The notes under the pieces are model-generated. The model had not been told where the DNA came from. It made no database searches and saw nothing but the letters and a program-made list of their open reading frames with translations. 64,000 nt of DNA from Piscirickettsia litoralis (lineage in GTDB: Bacteria > Pseudomonadota > Gammaproteobacteria > Piscirickettsiales > Piscirickettsiaceae). The DNA is taken from positions 1,879,814 to 1,943,813 of the forward strand of contig NZ_MDTU01000001.1 of NCBI RefSeq assembly GCF_001720395.1. Direction: 5' to 3'. Shown here one piece after another: positions 1-9,369 of the stretch (positions within the stretch are counted from its first letter, which is position 1; each line of letters opens with the position of its first letter). The position numbers and the translations under genes are program-made.

Positions 1-1
1 G

Positions 2-184
2 GCTCGCGCTTTAATTGCGGGTAATAACCTATTGCTTTACGTTGGTCACCCTCCTAAGCAATTGCTGACATTGATTCCAGAAGTGATTTACTACTTGGCA
101 GCGGAAGCGAAAAAAAATCCAGTACTATTATCAGCTATTAACGCTTCATACCTTCGTATTCAGAGGATGAAAGAAGCTTTATAG
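2..184 (+). CDS. Glycoside hydrolase family 3 (beta-N-acetylhexosaminidase-like), C-terminal fragment
   Basis: This open frame runs in from the left edge and ends at TAG 182-184, leaving about 60 residues of a C-terminus. The fragment reads ALIAGNNLLLYVG, then a helix-rich stretch, then INASYLRIQRMKEAL. That pattern (an AG-x2-LLL strand followed by a closing R-I-x2-M-K helix) is the usual end of the GH3 TIM-barrel domain in NagZ-type enzymes, which release N-acetylglucosamine during cell-wall recycling. The catalytic part lies outside the window, so the family call rests on the C-terminal signature only. Confidence 0.55.
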   Translation, partial: ARALIAGNNLLLYVGHPPKQLLTLIPEVIYYLAAEAKKNPVLLSAINASYLRIQRMKEAL

Positions 185-234
185 TAATAATAAAGCGTGT
201 AGAATAAAGAGTTTTTAAGTGAGTAAATAGTAAA

Positions 235-960
235 GTGAGAGTGATACGCTTATATACAACAAGAAAGCTAGTCGTCGATGAGAGTATCGACCTTGATGAA
301 AAGCCCGCTCACCATGCCGTAAATGTGCTGCGAATGAAAGAAGCTGATGAGGTCACTTTATTTAATGGTGATGGTTTAGAATATTCGGGGGTTATTCAAG
401 CTTTATCAAAAAAATCAGTGGCTGTTAAGGTTACCAGTTATCAGCCCGTTAATAATGAATCACCTTTATCTGTACATTTAGGCCAGGTGATCTCTCGTGG
501 TGACAAGATGGATCTAACCATTCAAAAAGCCGTCGAGCTTGGTGTAACTCAAATTACCCCACTATTTTCTGAACGTTGTGGTGTACAGCTGTCAGGAAAA
601 CGTTTGGAGAAAAAACACCAGCATTGGCAACAAATAGTCATTAGTGCCTGTGAGCAGTCAGGTCGAGCTCGTATTCCACTTGTGCGTCAGCCAGTTGCCT
701 TAAAAGATTGGATAAATACTGATTTAGGTGTCCATCGGGTGATTTTACATCCTCATTTGGATCGTCGTTTAAATATGACTGAAAGCGTCGATGCACTCAC
801 ATTACTAGTTGGCTCCGAAGGTGGTTTTAGTGAAGAAGAAGTAAAAATGGCAGACCAGCAGGGTTTCAATGGTTTTAAGCTCGGTCCGCGTATTTTGCGT
901 ACAGAAACAGCGGCATTAACAGCCTTAGCGATACTACAAAACCGGTTTGGAGATTTGTGA
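235..960 (+). CDS. rsmE: 16S rRNA (uracil-1498-N3)-methyltransferase
   Basis: This SPOUT-class, SAM-dependent enzyme methylates U1498 of 16S rRNA. It has 241 residues, the normal family length. An N-terminal PUA-like part is followed by the knotted SPOUT domain with LLVGSEGGFSEEE near residue 190 and LGPRILRTETAALTAL near 220, the two strongest signatures of RsmE. I take GTG 235 as the start because MRVIRLYT matches the family N-terminus, although a GTG also lies at 241. The gene is 50 bases downstream of the GH3 gene on the same strand. Confidence 0.95.
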   Translation: MRVIRLYTTRKLVVDESIDLDEKPAHHAVNVLRMKEADEVTLFNGDGLEYSGVIQALSKKSVAVKVTSYQPVNNESPLSVHLGQVISRGDKMDLTIQKAVELGVTQITPLFSERCGVQLSGKRLEKKHQHWQQIVISACEQSGRARIPLVRQPVALKDWINTDLGVHRVILHPHLDRRLNMTESVDALTLLVGSEGGFSEEEVKMADQQGFNGFKLGPRILRTETAALTALAILQNRFGDL

Positions 961-1036
961 GGGGTGAAAGAAAGTTATTGTAAAGAACATATAATTCATT
1001 TAGAAGTGATGAAGGGGAATGTTTTTCATTAATATG

Positions 1037-1099
1037 TATAATATTCTTTAAAAGAAGTTGTTGTTGTTGTTGTTGTGTTATTATCGGCCACGATAATAA
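1037..1099 (+). promoter_or_regulatory. -10 box, GTT repeat and perfect hairpin upstream of the 1116 gene
   Basis: A TATAAT hexamer at 1037-1042 is followed by six GTT units (1057-1074) and then a perfect 9-bp hairpin with stem TTATTATCG (1078-1086), loop GCCA and CGATAATAA (1091-1099). The Shine-Dalgarno AGGAAAGG and ATG 1116 follow directly. If the TATAAT is used, repeat and hairpin both lie in the 5' leader. They could set mRNA stability or bind a regulator; this is inference. Confidence 0.4.
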
Positions 1100-1115
1100 T
1101 AAACTAGGAAAGGTC

Positions 1116-1472
1116 ATGTTAGGATCACTAAAAAAGAAAGCACAACAAAAAGCAATGGAAAAATTCGAGGCGACAATTAAACCTCAAATCCAAGATAAGT
1201 TAGATGTATTTACAAGTCTAAAGCCCGCAGATGTTGTGGGTGATGAAAAGTATCAATCAATTGTTATTAAGCCAATTTGGGTGAGTATTTCTGCAGCGTC
1301 ATCAGGTGCGATCACTGCGGCATCTAAATTTATTGATGTTGAAGGTAAGTTTAATAAAGCATTTTTTCATGTGCGTGATGAATTAATTACAGTAGAAGAT
1401 GAAACAGTAAAATTAGATCCAGACTTTAAAGAAAAAGCATTGCCAACCTTTATTACGGCGATTAAACAGTGA
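1116..1472 (+). CDS. Hypothetical protein, 118 aa
   Basis: I do not recognise this family. The protein is soluble and lysine-rich, with an amphipathic N-terminus (LGSLKKKAQQKAMEKFEATI) and no signal peptide or membrane segment. The middle (IWVSISAASSGAITAASKFI) is small-residue rich. The start ATG 1116 has a strong Shine-Dalgarno (AGGAAAGG, 1105-1112). It stands alone, with its own apparent leader structure upstream and convergent with gshB. Confidence 0.75.
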   Translation: MLGSLKKKAQQKAMEKFEATIKPQIQDKLDVFTSLKPADVVGDEKYQSIVIKPIWVSISAASSGAITAASKFIDVEGKFNKAFFHVRDELITVEDETVKLDPDFKEKALPTFITAIKQ

Positions 1473-1495
1473 TATTAATGAGGTAGGCTTTCAAC

Positions 1496-2488
1496 CTACC
1501 TTATAAAAATTAAAGTTATTTTTATTTGCTTAATTTTAAAATTAATCTTAGTTTCAATCACATCAAAGAGTGCGCTTAGAATATTATCATTATATTGAGC
1601 ATCAAGCTGGCGGACACAGGTTGGGCTGGTGACATTAATCTCGGTTAAATAATCGCCGATAATATCTAAACCTGCGAATAGTACCCCTTTTTCTTTAAGC
1701 ATAGGGGCAATTGTATTAGCTATTTCTAAATCGCGTTCGCTTAAGGCTTGACCAATACCGGTGCCACCAGCGGCGAGATTAGCACGGCTTTTATCATCTT
1801 TCGGAATACGAGCAAGAGCATATGGGTAAGGGGTGCCATTAATAATTAAAATGCGTTTATCACCTTGAGTTACTTCAGGAATAAATTTTTGGATCATTAA
1901 TGTTGTGCTTTGATTTTTGCTGATTGTATCTAAAATGACTTCAAGGTTAGGATCGCCATTTTTAACTCTAAAAATAGATTCACCACCCATTAAATTTAAT
2001 GGCTTAATAACGACCTCGTTATGTTGATTAGAAAAATTAATAATTTTCTGTTTATTTTTTGTGATTAATGTTGGTGCACAAAATTGCGCATATTGACTGA
2101 TAGTGAACTTTTCATTCAAATCACGCAAGCTCTGTGGTTTGTTTACAATAAGAACATTTTGGTTTTCTAATTGTTCAAGCATATAGGTCGTATAAATATA
2201 TTCTAAATCAAAAGGAGGGTCTTTGCGCATTAAAATAACATTAAGTGTACTTAAGTCCCGCGTTTGTTTTGATTCTAGGTGATAAAAATCTTGAGCCTGG
2301 TCTTTTACAGTGACTTGTTGGCAATATGCATAGATTTTCCCGTTATCGCTGTAAAGATCATGTTGTTGAATATAGAAAATTTCATAACCTCGGCGCGCAG
2401 CTTCTAGCATCATCGCAAAACCGGTGTCTTTTTCAGGAATGACCTGGTTGATATCATCCATGATAATGCCTAGTTTAGGTTTAGTCAT
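1496..2488 (-). CDS. gshB: Glutathione synthetase
   Basis: This ATP-grasp ligase joins gamma-glutamylcysteine and glycine, the second step of glutathione synthesis in the cytoplasm. The N-terminal substrate domain begins KLGIIMDDI. ATP-grasp signatures include VVIKPLNLMGGESIFRV near residue 160, ARIPKDDKSRANLAAGGTG near 230, and the metal/phosphate loop DIIGDYLTEINVTSPT near 275. At 330 residues it is about 15 longer than most GshB proteins. The extra residues are a K/I-rich tail after FDVIETKI that could be read-through past an older stop. Confidence 0.95.
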   Translation of the reverse strand: MTKPKLGIIMDDINQVIPEKDTGFAMMLEAARRGYEIFYIQQHDLYSDNGKIYAYCQQVTVKDQAQDFYHLESKQTRDLSTLNVILMRKDPPFDLEYIYTTYMLEQLENQNVLIVNKPQSLRDLNEKFTISQYAQFCAPTLITKNKQKIINFSNQHNEVVIKPLNLMGGESIFRVKNGDPNLEVILDTISKNQSTTLMIQKFIPEVTQGDKRILIINGTPYPYALARIPKDDKSRANLAAGGTGIGQALSERDLEIANTIAPMLKEKGVLFAGLDIIGDYLTEINVTSPTCVRQLDAQYNDNILSALFDVIETKINFKIKQIKITLIFIR

Positions 2489-2535
2489 TTGAGTTGAGTC
2501 TCCCTATTATATGGATATTAATAAATTCTTCACTA

Positions 2536-3702
2536 TTAGATAAATTTTTCAAGTAGGCTGTTTAAGAATTGCATGCCTTTAAAACTGGTGCAGATTCGAT
2601 CTGAGTGATCGCTTAACAAGCCTTGTTGCTGTAGTTGGGTAAGAATATTGTCGATGCTATTTAGTGACAAGCCTGTGCGCTCAGTAAAATATTCTTTAGG
2701 CACACCTTTGGTTAAGCGTAAGGCATTCATCATAAATTCAAATGGTAGATCTTTAGGTGCTATGATTTGTGAGCCTGCCAATAGGTTTTGCTTTGGGTCG
2801 AGATAAGCTTTTGGATGTTTTAATTTCCAGCGTCTGGCAATGGAGTTTTGTTTAATCGAAGTGATTTTGCCGTGTGCACCAGCACCGATACCGATATAAT
2901 CACCAAATTGCCAATAATTGCTATTATGTTTGGTTTGGTGGTTATCTTGGCTATAGGCCGAGATTTCATATTGATTTAAACCGTGATTTTCTAATAGCTG
3001 TTGGCCGGTGAGTTGCATTTGCCAAATTGCCTCGTCAGTGGGTAATTGAGGAGGCTTAGCATGAAATAAGGTATTGGGTTCTAATGTTAATTGATACCAA
3101 GATAAATGAGGTGGCTTTAAGTCAATCGCTTGCTTTAAATCAGCCAAAGCTTCGTTTTCACTTTGTTTGGGTAAGCCATACATAATATCGATATTAAAGC
3201 TGTTAAAGCCAGATTGATGGGCAATTTCTATGGCTTTAAAGGCTTCTTGGCTATCATGGACACGACCGAGACTGGTTAATTTATGGTTGTTAAAACTTTG
3301 AATGCCGATGGATAAACGGTTAACTCCAGCCTGTTTATAATCGATAAAACGTTGGTACTCAAAGGTGCTCGGATTCGCTTCTAGAGTAATTTCTATATTC
3401 CCTTTAAACGGGATTAATTCTTGTATTTGATTTAATAAATTATCGATAGAACTGGGTGAAAATAAACTAGGGGTGCCGCCACCGATAAAAATACTGTTTA
3501 AAGCACGTGTGTTTTCTTTATCTTTCTTTGCTATATTTTCTAGCTCTAGTTTTAAATCTGTAATTAAGCGCTTAATATAACTTTCTTCAGGCAAATCATC
3601 TTCACGTTTAGGGTGTGAGTTAAAGTCACAGTAAGGACATTTTTTGATGCACCAAGGAATATGAATATAGAGTGAAAGTGGCGGTAGTGTGGTAATTTGC
3701 AT
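2536..3702 (-). CDS. hemW: HemW-type radical SAM heme chaperone
   Basis: This is a 388-residue radical SAM protein of the HemN/HemW family. The cluster motif is C18-x3-C22-x2-C25 followed by D-F. HemW has F where true coproporphyrinogen dehydrogenase HemN has a fourth cysteine, so HemW (heme insertion chaperone, formerly YggW) is the better call. GGGTPSLF near residue 75 is the SAM-binding glycine motif, and a HemN C-terminal winged domain ends the protein. Its ATG overlaps the rdgB stop by one base (TAATG), so the two are translationally coupled. Confidence 0.93.
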   Translation of the reverse strand: MQITTLPPLSLYIHIPWCIKKCPYCDFNSHPKREDDLPEESYIKRLITDLKLELENIAKKDKENTRALNSIFIGGGTPSLFSPSSIDNLLNQIQELIPFKGNIEITLEANPSTFEYQRFIDYKQAGVNRLSIGIQSFNNHKLTSLGRVHDSQEAFKAIEIAHQSGFNSFNIDIMYGLPKQSENEALADLKQAIDLKPPHLSWYQLTLEPNTLFHAKPPQLPTDEAIWQMQLTGQQLLENHGLNQYEISAYSQDNHQTKHNSNYWQFGDYIGIGAGAHGKITSIKQNSIARRWKLKHPKAYLDPKQNLLAGSQIIAPKDLPFEFMMNALRLTKGVPKEYFTERTGLSLNSIDNILTQLQQQGLLSDHSDRICTSFKGMQFLNSLLEKFI

Positions 3703-4295
3703 TAGCGATACTTTTTCTTTAATGCATCGACTAAATCAGCGAGTGCATGGCCGCGGTGGCTGATTGTTTGTTTAACATCAGCAGGAAGTTCAGCAGCGCT
3801 ACACTGATGAGTCGGTACCCAAAAAATAGGATCATAACCAAAACCACCGCTGCCTTGGCATTTGTTCAGTATTTCACCGTGCCAACGGCCGTGACAGACA
3901 ATCGGGCAAGGATCGTTAGTATGTTGCATATAGACCATGACACTATGAAACTCGGCTTGGCGATTCGTTTCACCTGTAAGCTCGTTTAATACTTTATCGA
4001 TATTAGCCTGATCAGAACGTTTTGCGCCGGCATAGCGGGCGCTAATGATGCCTGGTGCGCCATTGAGTGCGGCGATAGCAAGGCCTGAATCATCAGCAAT
4101 TGCAGGGAGGCCGGTGTGCTGGCAGGCATGACGCGCTTTAATCAAGGCATTTTCGACAAAAGTTGCGGCATCTTCAATCGCATCGGTGAGATCAAATTGG
4201 CTTTGTGGAATGATTTGTAAAGGTAAATCTTTTAATAACGGCTCAATCTCACGGATTTTACCCAAATTGCTCGAGGCGAGAACCACTTGTTGCAT
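3702..4295 (-). CDS. rdgB: XTP/dITP pyrophosphatase
   Basis: This Ham1/RdgB-type nucleoside triphosphate pyrophosphatase removes non-canonical purine nucleotides (ITP, dITP, XTP). Family motifs are ASSNLGKIREIEPLL at the N-terminus, FVENALIKARHA near residue 48, ADDSGLAI near 68 and SHRGHALADL at the C-terminus. A longer reading begins at GTG 4301, but ATG 4295 sits five bases after a GGAG Shine-Dalgarno, so I start there (197 aa). It is coupled to hemW by a one-base overlap, the usual rdgB-hemW pair. Confidence 0.95.
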   Translation of the reverse strand: MQQVVLASSNLGKIREIEPLLKDLPLQIIPQSQFDLTDAIEDAATFVENALIKARHACQHTGLPAIADDSGLAIAALNGAPGIISARYAGAKRSDQANIDKVLNELTGETNRQAEFHSVMVYMQHTNDPCPIVCHGRWHGEILNKCQGSGGFGYDPIFWVPTHQCSAAELPADVKQTISHRGHALADLVDALKKKYR

Positions 4296-4376
4296 GATCA
4301 CTCCAATGTCTTTATAAACTATGAAGTGTACTGCAATTACTGGGCTAGCAGCAACTATTCGCCATTGCTTTAATCT

Positions 4377-4404
4377 TTGAGTGTCGTTGGTTTTCCTGTA
4401 TGAT
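4377..4404 (+). promoter_or_regulatory. Candidate sigma-70 promoter for purE-purK
   Basis: TTGAGT (4377-4382) and TATGAT (4399-4404) are separated by 16 bp, about 50 bases before the purE start. The site lies in the divergent rdgB/purE gap. I see no clear PurR-type palindrome next to it. Confidence 0.5.
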
Positions 4405-4454
4405 GAGGCTGCTCATTAGTCAATGCAATTTTTGATGAAATCAGGGGTATGATT

Positions 4455-4961
4455 ATGAATGAATCTCAAGCGTTAGTGGGTGTTATTATGGGGTCCAGCA
4501 GTGACTGGGAAACCATGCAACATACGGTGCAGATGTTGCAACAGCTCGGTGTCCCACATGAATATCGTATCGTCTCAGCACACCGCACTCCTGATCTACT
4601 TTTTGAGTATGCTAAAACGGCAAAAGAGCGTGGTTTGCAAGTTATTATCGCTGGTGCTGGCGGTGCAGCTCACTTGCCGGGTATGGTTGCAGCGAAGACG
4701 TCTTTGCCCGTGTTAGGTGTACCTGTACAGTCTAAAGCACTTAACGGTATGGATTCGTTATTATCGATTGCGCAGATGCCAGGGGGGGTTCCAGTGGGCA
4801 CTTTGGCGATTGGAAAAGCCGGAGCAACCAATGCAGCCTTACTCGCTGCGAGTATACTTGCGAATCATGATGAGAAAATAGATCAAGCACTCACTGGCTT
4901 TCGTGAGCATCAGACGACTAAAGTATTAGCAGATTCGTTACCCGCAGGAGAGTCGTTGTGA
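4455..4961 (+). CDS. purE: N5-carboxyaminoimidazole ribonucleotide mutase
   Basis: PurE moves the carboxyl group of N5-CAIR to give CAIR in purine synthesis and works directly after PurK. The protein starts [10 protein letters not shown] (the phosphate-binding loop). It continues with the [13 protein letters not shown] motif, whose histidine is catalytic, and [18 protein letters not shown] 4449 and ATG 4455 are both in frame. AGGGG at 4443-4447 is one base from the first and seven from the second, so 4455 is the better start. The stop overlaps the purK GTG start by four bases (GTGA). Confidence 0.95.
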   Translation: MNESQALVGVIMGSSSDWETMQHTVQMLQQLGVPHEYRIVSAHRTPDLLFEYAKTAKERGLQVIIAGAGGAAHLPGMVAAKTSLPVLGVPVQSKALNGMDSLLSIAQMPGGVPVGTLAIGKAGATNAALLAASILANHDEKIDQALTGFREHQTTKVLADSLPAGESL

Positions 4962-6043
4962 AGACGTTAGGGGTGCTTGGGGGTGGACAATTAGCTCGAA
5001 TGATGGCCTTAGCCGGCTATCCTTTAGGGATAAAAGTGATCGCTTATGAGCCAACGGATGCAAACTCTGCCAGCGATGTGACCGAGGTGATGCGCGGACG
5101 CTTTGATGATGAGGTGAAGCTAAAAGAGTTTGCTCAAAGTGTCGATGTTGTCACGATAGAGACTGAAAATATTCCCGTTGATACGGCACGTTATGTTTCA
5201 CAGTTTGCAAAATTTTGCCCATCATTGCAGGCGCTAGAAATTGCTCAAGATCGCTTATTAGAAAAGCAATATTTAAATAAACTCAATATTAAAACCACTG
5301 AATTTATGGATATTACCAGTGAAAGCGATTTAAGCGTGGGTGTAGAAAAGTTAGGTTTACCTTGCGTTTTAAAAACACGTCGCTTTGGCTATGATGGTAA
5401 GGGCCAATACTGGTTACGTCATCAAGAGGATATTGCTAAGGCTTGGCAACAGCTCGGTGGCCAACCTTTGATTTTAGAAGCTGCTATTGATTTTGATTTT
5501 GAGATTTCTGTGATTGGTGTCAGAGATGCTCAGGGCAATATCAAAGTGTATCCGATTACAGAGAATGAACATCGTGATGGTGTGCTGCATATTTCTAAAG
5601 TGCTTGATAATCAGAATTTACAGCAACAAGCAAGTGATCATATTCAATCATTAATGAGCCATTTAAATTATGTGGGCGTTTTAACGGTTGAGTTATTTTC
5701 GATGCGAGGTGAGCTAATTGCCAATGAGATTGCGCCTCGAGTTCATAATTCGGGCCATTGGACAATAGATGGGGCTGTTACTTCTCAATTTGAAAATCAT
5801 TTACGTGCGGTTTTAGGATTGTCTTTAGGAGATGTTGGTTGTCGAGGCCATGCGGCGATGATGAATTGCTTGGGTGCAATGCCAAAGCTCGATACCGTGT
5901 TAGCGGCATCTAGTCAGGCGCGTTATCATTGTTACGGTAAGTCTGCACGCGCTGGGCGTAAGGTCGGCCATATTAATCTATGTGTAGACTCTGCAACCAC
6001 ACTCTCAGAACAATTACAGCGTTTAGAGGCTACTACTTTTTAA
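4958..6043 (+). CDS. purK: N5-carboxyaminoimidazole ribonucleotide synthase
   Basis: This ATP-grasp enzyme makes N5-CAIR from AIR, bicarbonate and ATP, feeding PurE. It has 361 residues. Motifs are the N-terminal [31 protein letters not shown] in the ATP-grasp core, and [18 protein letters not shown], which carries metal-binding and catalytic residues. The GTG start overlaps the purE stop, giving translational coupling. A hairpin terminator follows. Confidence 0.96.
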   Translation: MKTLGVLGGGQLARMMALAGYPLGIKVIAYEPTDANSASDVTEVMRGRFDDEVKLKEFAQSVDVVTIETENIPVDTARYVSQFAKFCPSLQALEIAQDRLLEKQYLNKLNIKTTEFMDITSESDLSVGVEKLGLPCVLKTRRFGYDGKGQYWLRHQEDIAKAWQQLGGQPLILEAAIDFDFEISVIGVRDAQGNIKVYPITENEHRDGVLHISKVLDNQNLQQQASDHIQSLMSHLNYVGVLTVELFSMRGELIANEIAPRVHNSGHWTIDGAVTSQFENHLRAVLGLSLGDVGCRGHAAMMNCLGAMPKLDTVLAASSQARYHCYGKSARAGRKVGHINLCVDSATTLSEQLQRLEATTF

Positions 6044-6072
6044 TTTATCCTTTAGGATTTATCTTAAATTAG

Positions 6073-6100
6073 GCGGTTTTTTGTGAAAACCGCTTGTTTT
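6073..6100 (+). terminator. Rho-independent terminator after purEK
   Basis: Stem GCGGTTTT (6073-6080), loop TTGTG and AAAACCGC (6086-6093) are followed by TTGTTTT. It lies 30 bases after the purK stop. Confidence 0.75.
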
Positions 6101-6186
6101 ATTGGCGATTTTTATTTCTTAGTCTTAGTATTAAATTAGAGTCAAAATGATTTGTGATTTGGCGGGCAGATTACAGGGGAGTTAGC

Positions 6187-7429
6187 ATGGACGCTACAGT
6201 AGCCAAGGAAAATGAGTGTGAGCCGGTGGACTGGCTGGGTATAGAGACTTTTTTCGCGCAAAGGAGGCCGTAGTAAAGCGTCGGTGATTGACTGCTTAAA
6301 AAGTGTTGAGCTGCATGCTGAACAAGGGCAAATTTTGCTTGGAGAGGTCGCCTTATTACCATTGCTCGAAAACTGCCTTGAAGGGGCTAAGGACCGGTTG
6401 GGGCGTAAGCTCAGTCAGTCCGCTTTGGTATTATTGCGTGGCAAGGCTATTTACCCTCGCGAAAGCATTGATACTGAGCATTTTAATGTTAAAGCCTGGT
6501 CTGAACAGAGCCTGAATTTTTTACAGCGTGAGTATCAAGATAATTTGCGCTTAGTGTTACTTGTTGAAGAAACACTTTATTTTTATGCTTTTCCTGGCTG
6601 TGATGAGAACAATAGCTTTAGCCTTGCAGACTGCCATCGTGGTTTGCAGGCTCAAGAGATTGTCGATCGCTCCTTATCAGATTACCGGAAGCAGCAGCGC
6701 TACTTAATGCGTGCAGCGATGAATGAATTAAACGAAGAGTATGCCAAAGAAGTATTATCTTCATATAGCATTGTGCAAGAGGAAGTGAGTGATGCTCCTT
6801 ATGGTTTAGTCTATACGCGACAAAGTCTAATGGAGCAGGTGAGCCAGTTGGAAGGGCGTTTACAGAAGCTTGATGATGAACAGCGAGTGCTAACCAGTGC
6901 TTTGGCCGTGGTCTGTGTGGATGTAAAACGCTATCAAAATACATTACTTGCCTACGAGCACCTACTGGAGCAAAAAAGAAAAATTGAAGGTGAAGTGCAA
7001 ATTGTCAGTAATCGCGTTAAAAGTATTACCAAAGAAGATCGTTCAATTTGGGGCTCTTTAAGTTACTTTTTAGCTGTTTTAGCGGGTAACTCTCATTCTA
7101 TTAAAGAAGAGCGTAGTTTGTTGGCTGAGTTGTTCCGTGAATTGAATGCTGTGGATGAAACGATTCATAATAGTCAAGAACAGCTTAAGCAAATGTTGCA
7201 TGATAAGCATGATGCGATTGTTTGGGCGCGTGCCCAGAAAGATCTTGATAAGGACGTTGAGCTTGAAGATGTGTATAATCGCTTTAGGTGCCTACAGTAC
7301 TACCAGGCGAAGCTCAAGCGTGATGAGCGCCAGTGTCAGCAACGTGCCAATCAGTTGCAGCGTGCTTTACAGGTGTTGAGCCAGCAAATTAAGCAAGACG
7401 AATCAAGTGATCTAGGAGAAGTGGGATGA
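6187..7429 (+). CDS. Coiled-coil hypothetical protein, about 413 aa, one frameshift
   Basis: I do not recognise this family. The 3' frame opens near 6245 and could start at GTG 6284, but that GTG has no Shine-Dalgarno. A much better start is ATG 6187, five bases after GGGGAG (6176-6181). Its frame crosses into the long one if one T is removed from the T6 run at 6249-6254. Residues after about 170 are helical with long heptad-like E/L/Q-rich stretches (SQLEGRLQKLDDEQRVL, LAELFRELNAVDETIHN), separated by a short hydrophobic patch (WGSLSYFLAVLAG). It ends with a four-base ATGA overlap with aroE, so the two are probably co-translated. A structural or scaffold role is possible but unproven. Confidence 0.6.
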
Positions 7430-8268
7430 AGAAATTTGCCGTTGTTGGCAACCCTATTAAACACAGTTTGTCACCCTTTATTCACGAAGGCTTTCGTGAA
7501 CAGATCCAGGGTGAATATAGTTACGATAAAATTCTCTCACCACTCGATCAGTTTGAAGCTACTATTAAACATTTTTTTGAACAAGGGGGCAGTGGTCTTA
7601 ATGTGACACTGCCTTTTAAAGAGGAAGCTTATCGGCTCTGTGAGCACTTAACGATGGGTGCTAAAACGGCAAAAGCGGTCAATACGTTGGCCATGAAAGA
7701 TGGTAAGCTCTGGGGTCATAATAGCGACGGTATTGGCTTAGTTCGCGACTTAACGGTTAATTTAGGTTTGATGATTCTAAGCTCGCGTATTTTAGTTTTG
7801 GGGGCAGGGGGAGCTGTGCGTGGCATCCTCGGCCCATTAACGGTGATGGCACCTAAAGAAATTGTCATCTGCAATCGAACCATTAGCAAGGCCGAGCAGC
7901 TCGTTAAAGAGTTCCAAGTGACTGAAAATATTTTCAAAGCAGCGGCAGTGAGTGAGCTGGCGGATTTGGGGGAATTTGATTTAATTATTCACGCGACTTC
8001 AGCTGAATTATCGGGCGGTCAGTTGGATTTGCCGACGAGTTTAATTGGCCCTCAAACTGCTTGTTATGACTTATTTTATAATCAGCAACAAACGACTTTC
8101 GTTGCATGGGCACAGCGTGCTGGTGTTAAAAAAGCAGTTGATGGCTTGGGGATGCTGATTGAGCAAGCCGCTGAGTCTGCAAGTTTTTGGCATAATTGTG
8201 ACATTAGCGCAAAAGCGGTGATTAATACCGCACATAACGAACGTGAGTTATTTTTTGCGGGCAAGTAG
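7426..8268 (+). CDS. aroE: Shikimate dehydrogenase
   Basis: This enzyme reduces 3-dehydroshikimate to shikimate with NADPH. It has 280 residues. The substrate domain has NPIKHSLSPFIHEGF with S14 and S16, and NVTLPFKEEA with catalytic K65. D101 in NSDGIGLVRDL completes the catalytic pair. The cofactor loop is LGAGGAVRG, and GLGMLIEQAAESASFW is the C-terminal signature. The start overlaps the upstream coiled-coil gene. The 3' end overlaps the convergent solute-binding gene by 21 bases. Confidence 0.96.
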   Translation: MKKFAVVGNPIKHSLSPFIHEGFREQIQGEYSYDKILSPLDQFEATIKHFFEQGGSGLNVTLPFKEEAYRLCEHLTMGAKTAKAVNTLAMKDGKLWGHNSDGIGLVRDLTVNLGLMILSSRILVLGAGGAVRGILGPLTVMAPKEIVICNRTISKAEQLVKEFQVTENIFKAAAVSELADLGEFDLIIHATSAELSGGQLDLPTSLIGPQTACYDLFYNQQQTTFVAWAQRAGVKKAVDGLGMLIEQAAESASFWHNCDISAKAVINTAHNERELFFAGK

Positions 8269-9036
8269 AACGCCATATTTGTTTTCAACTTGTTTAGTGA
8301 ACTCTTGATCGTTAAGCACAGTCGTTAAAGAGGCGTTAAACTGGCCGATCATGGCAGCTTTAACGCTTTTTTTAGGAAAGCCAACGCCATATTCAATATT
8401 ATCAACTTTAAAGGCATAGTGAATATCTTTTAACTTTAATACTTTTATTAAGTGCTCACCGGTTGCTCTATCTGCTAAAACTGCGTAATTTTTAAAATTA
8501 TTTTGATTAAAGCGTTTAAAGCTATTTTCAATATTTTGATCGATATAAAGAGTGCTGTTTGGTATTTCTTTACTTAAAATAACCAGTTGGCGCATGAGTT
8601 CACCTGGCCCTGTGGTTGCCAAATGAAATTTTTTAAGCGCATGATATGAGCGTGTATTTATTGATTGCTTTCGAATAAAAAAACCAAACTCACTTTTAAT
8701 AATCGGCTTTGAAAACTTTAACCAATTTTTAGAAGATGCATTTTTTACCATTGGGAATATTCCTGTTGCTTGGTTATTTTGAGTCATAATGACTGAAAAA
8801 TTCCAAGGAACAAAATGGAAAAAGCAGTCTTGGCGCATTTGTGTACAGGTGGCTAGAATAACGTCGTGCATCGGCCCTTGTGGATTATCGGTGCTGCCTG
8901 TGCTGTAGGGAGGGAATTGCCCTGTTGTAAAATTTAATAGTTTGGCTTGTATCGTGCTTGAACAAATTAAATTAAAAATAATCGCTAAATTAATAAAAAT
9001 ATAAACCATGATTAGGGATTTTAATGACTTCATCAT
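8248..9036 (-). CDS. Periplasmic solute-binding-like protein (SBP_bac_3 fold)
   Basis: This 262-residue exported protein has an N-terminal hydrophobic signal (LIMVYIFINLAIIFNLICSS). The body resembles the polar amino-acid binding family: LNFTTGQFPPYS as first strand, GIFPMVKNASSKNWLKFSKP (the variant of the G-x-F-P motif with flanking R/K), and late YGVGFPKKS. No ABC permease or ATPase is nearby, so it may work alone, as many short orphan members do. It is convergent with aroE and overlaps its 3' end. Ligand unknown. Confidence 0.75.
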   Translation of the reverse strand: MMKSLKSLIMVYIFINLAIIFNLICSSTIQAKLLNFTTGQFPPYSTGSTDNPQGPMHDVILATCTQMRQDCFFHFVPWNFSVIMTQNNQATGIFPMVKNASSKNWLKFSKPIIKSEFGFFIRKQSINTRSYHALKKFHLATTGPGELMRQLVILSKEIPNSTLYIDQNIENSFKRFNQNNFKNYAVLADRATGEHLIKVLKLKDIHYAFKVDNIEYGVGFPKKSVKAAMIGQFNASLTTVLNDQEFTKQVENKYGVLLARKK

Positions 9037-9165
9037 ATATTTTAGTGTAATAGCTTATCTTTGATTTTTTCTACTTGTTTTAAAGTATAACGCCTATCGG
9101 TTATTTTGACTGGCATGGTTAGTGCATTCTGTTGACAAGCATAAAGCTTGATTTGGGGCAGTAAG

Positions 9166-9369
9166 ATGTTATTACAAGAGCGTATCGGCCATATTAAAAG
9201 TGAAATTCTATGGATTAAGAATACTGAAAATGTGTTAATGGAAGTGCAAGACTATAAAGATTGGTTGTCAAATAAAGGCTATGAGATTATTGGTACAGAG
9301 CCACTGCAAGCGCGTTTAAATCGCGAAGGTAAATCTTATGTTGAGGTTATTGTTCGTAAAGTAAAATAA
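9166..9369 (+). CDS. Small hypothetical protein, 67 aa
   Basis: I do not recognise this small soluble, charged protein (LLQERIGHIKSEILWIKN at the N-terminus, SYVEVIVRKVK at the C-terminus). The frame is open from TTG 9148, but ATG 9166 lies seven bases after GGGG and is the more likely start. Its stop codon is directly followed by the tonB-like ATG at 9370, so the two form an operon. That is the only functional hint. Confidence 0.65.
   Translation: MLLQERIGHIKSEILWIKNTENVLMEVQDYKDWLSNKGYEIIGTEPLQARLNREGKSYVEVIVRKVK

Noticed and set aside
875..1117. 80-codon minus-strand frame across the GTT repeat
   Set aside because: It overlaps the end of rsmE antisense and its product is dominated by the repeat-derived Q/L runs.
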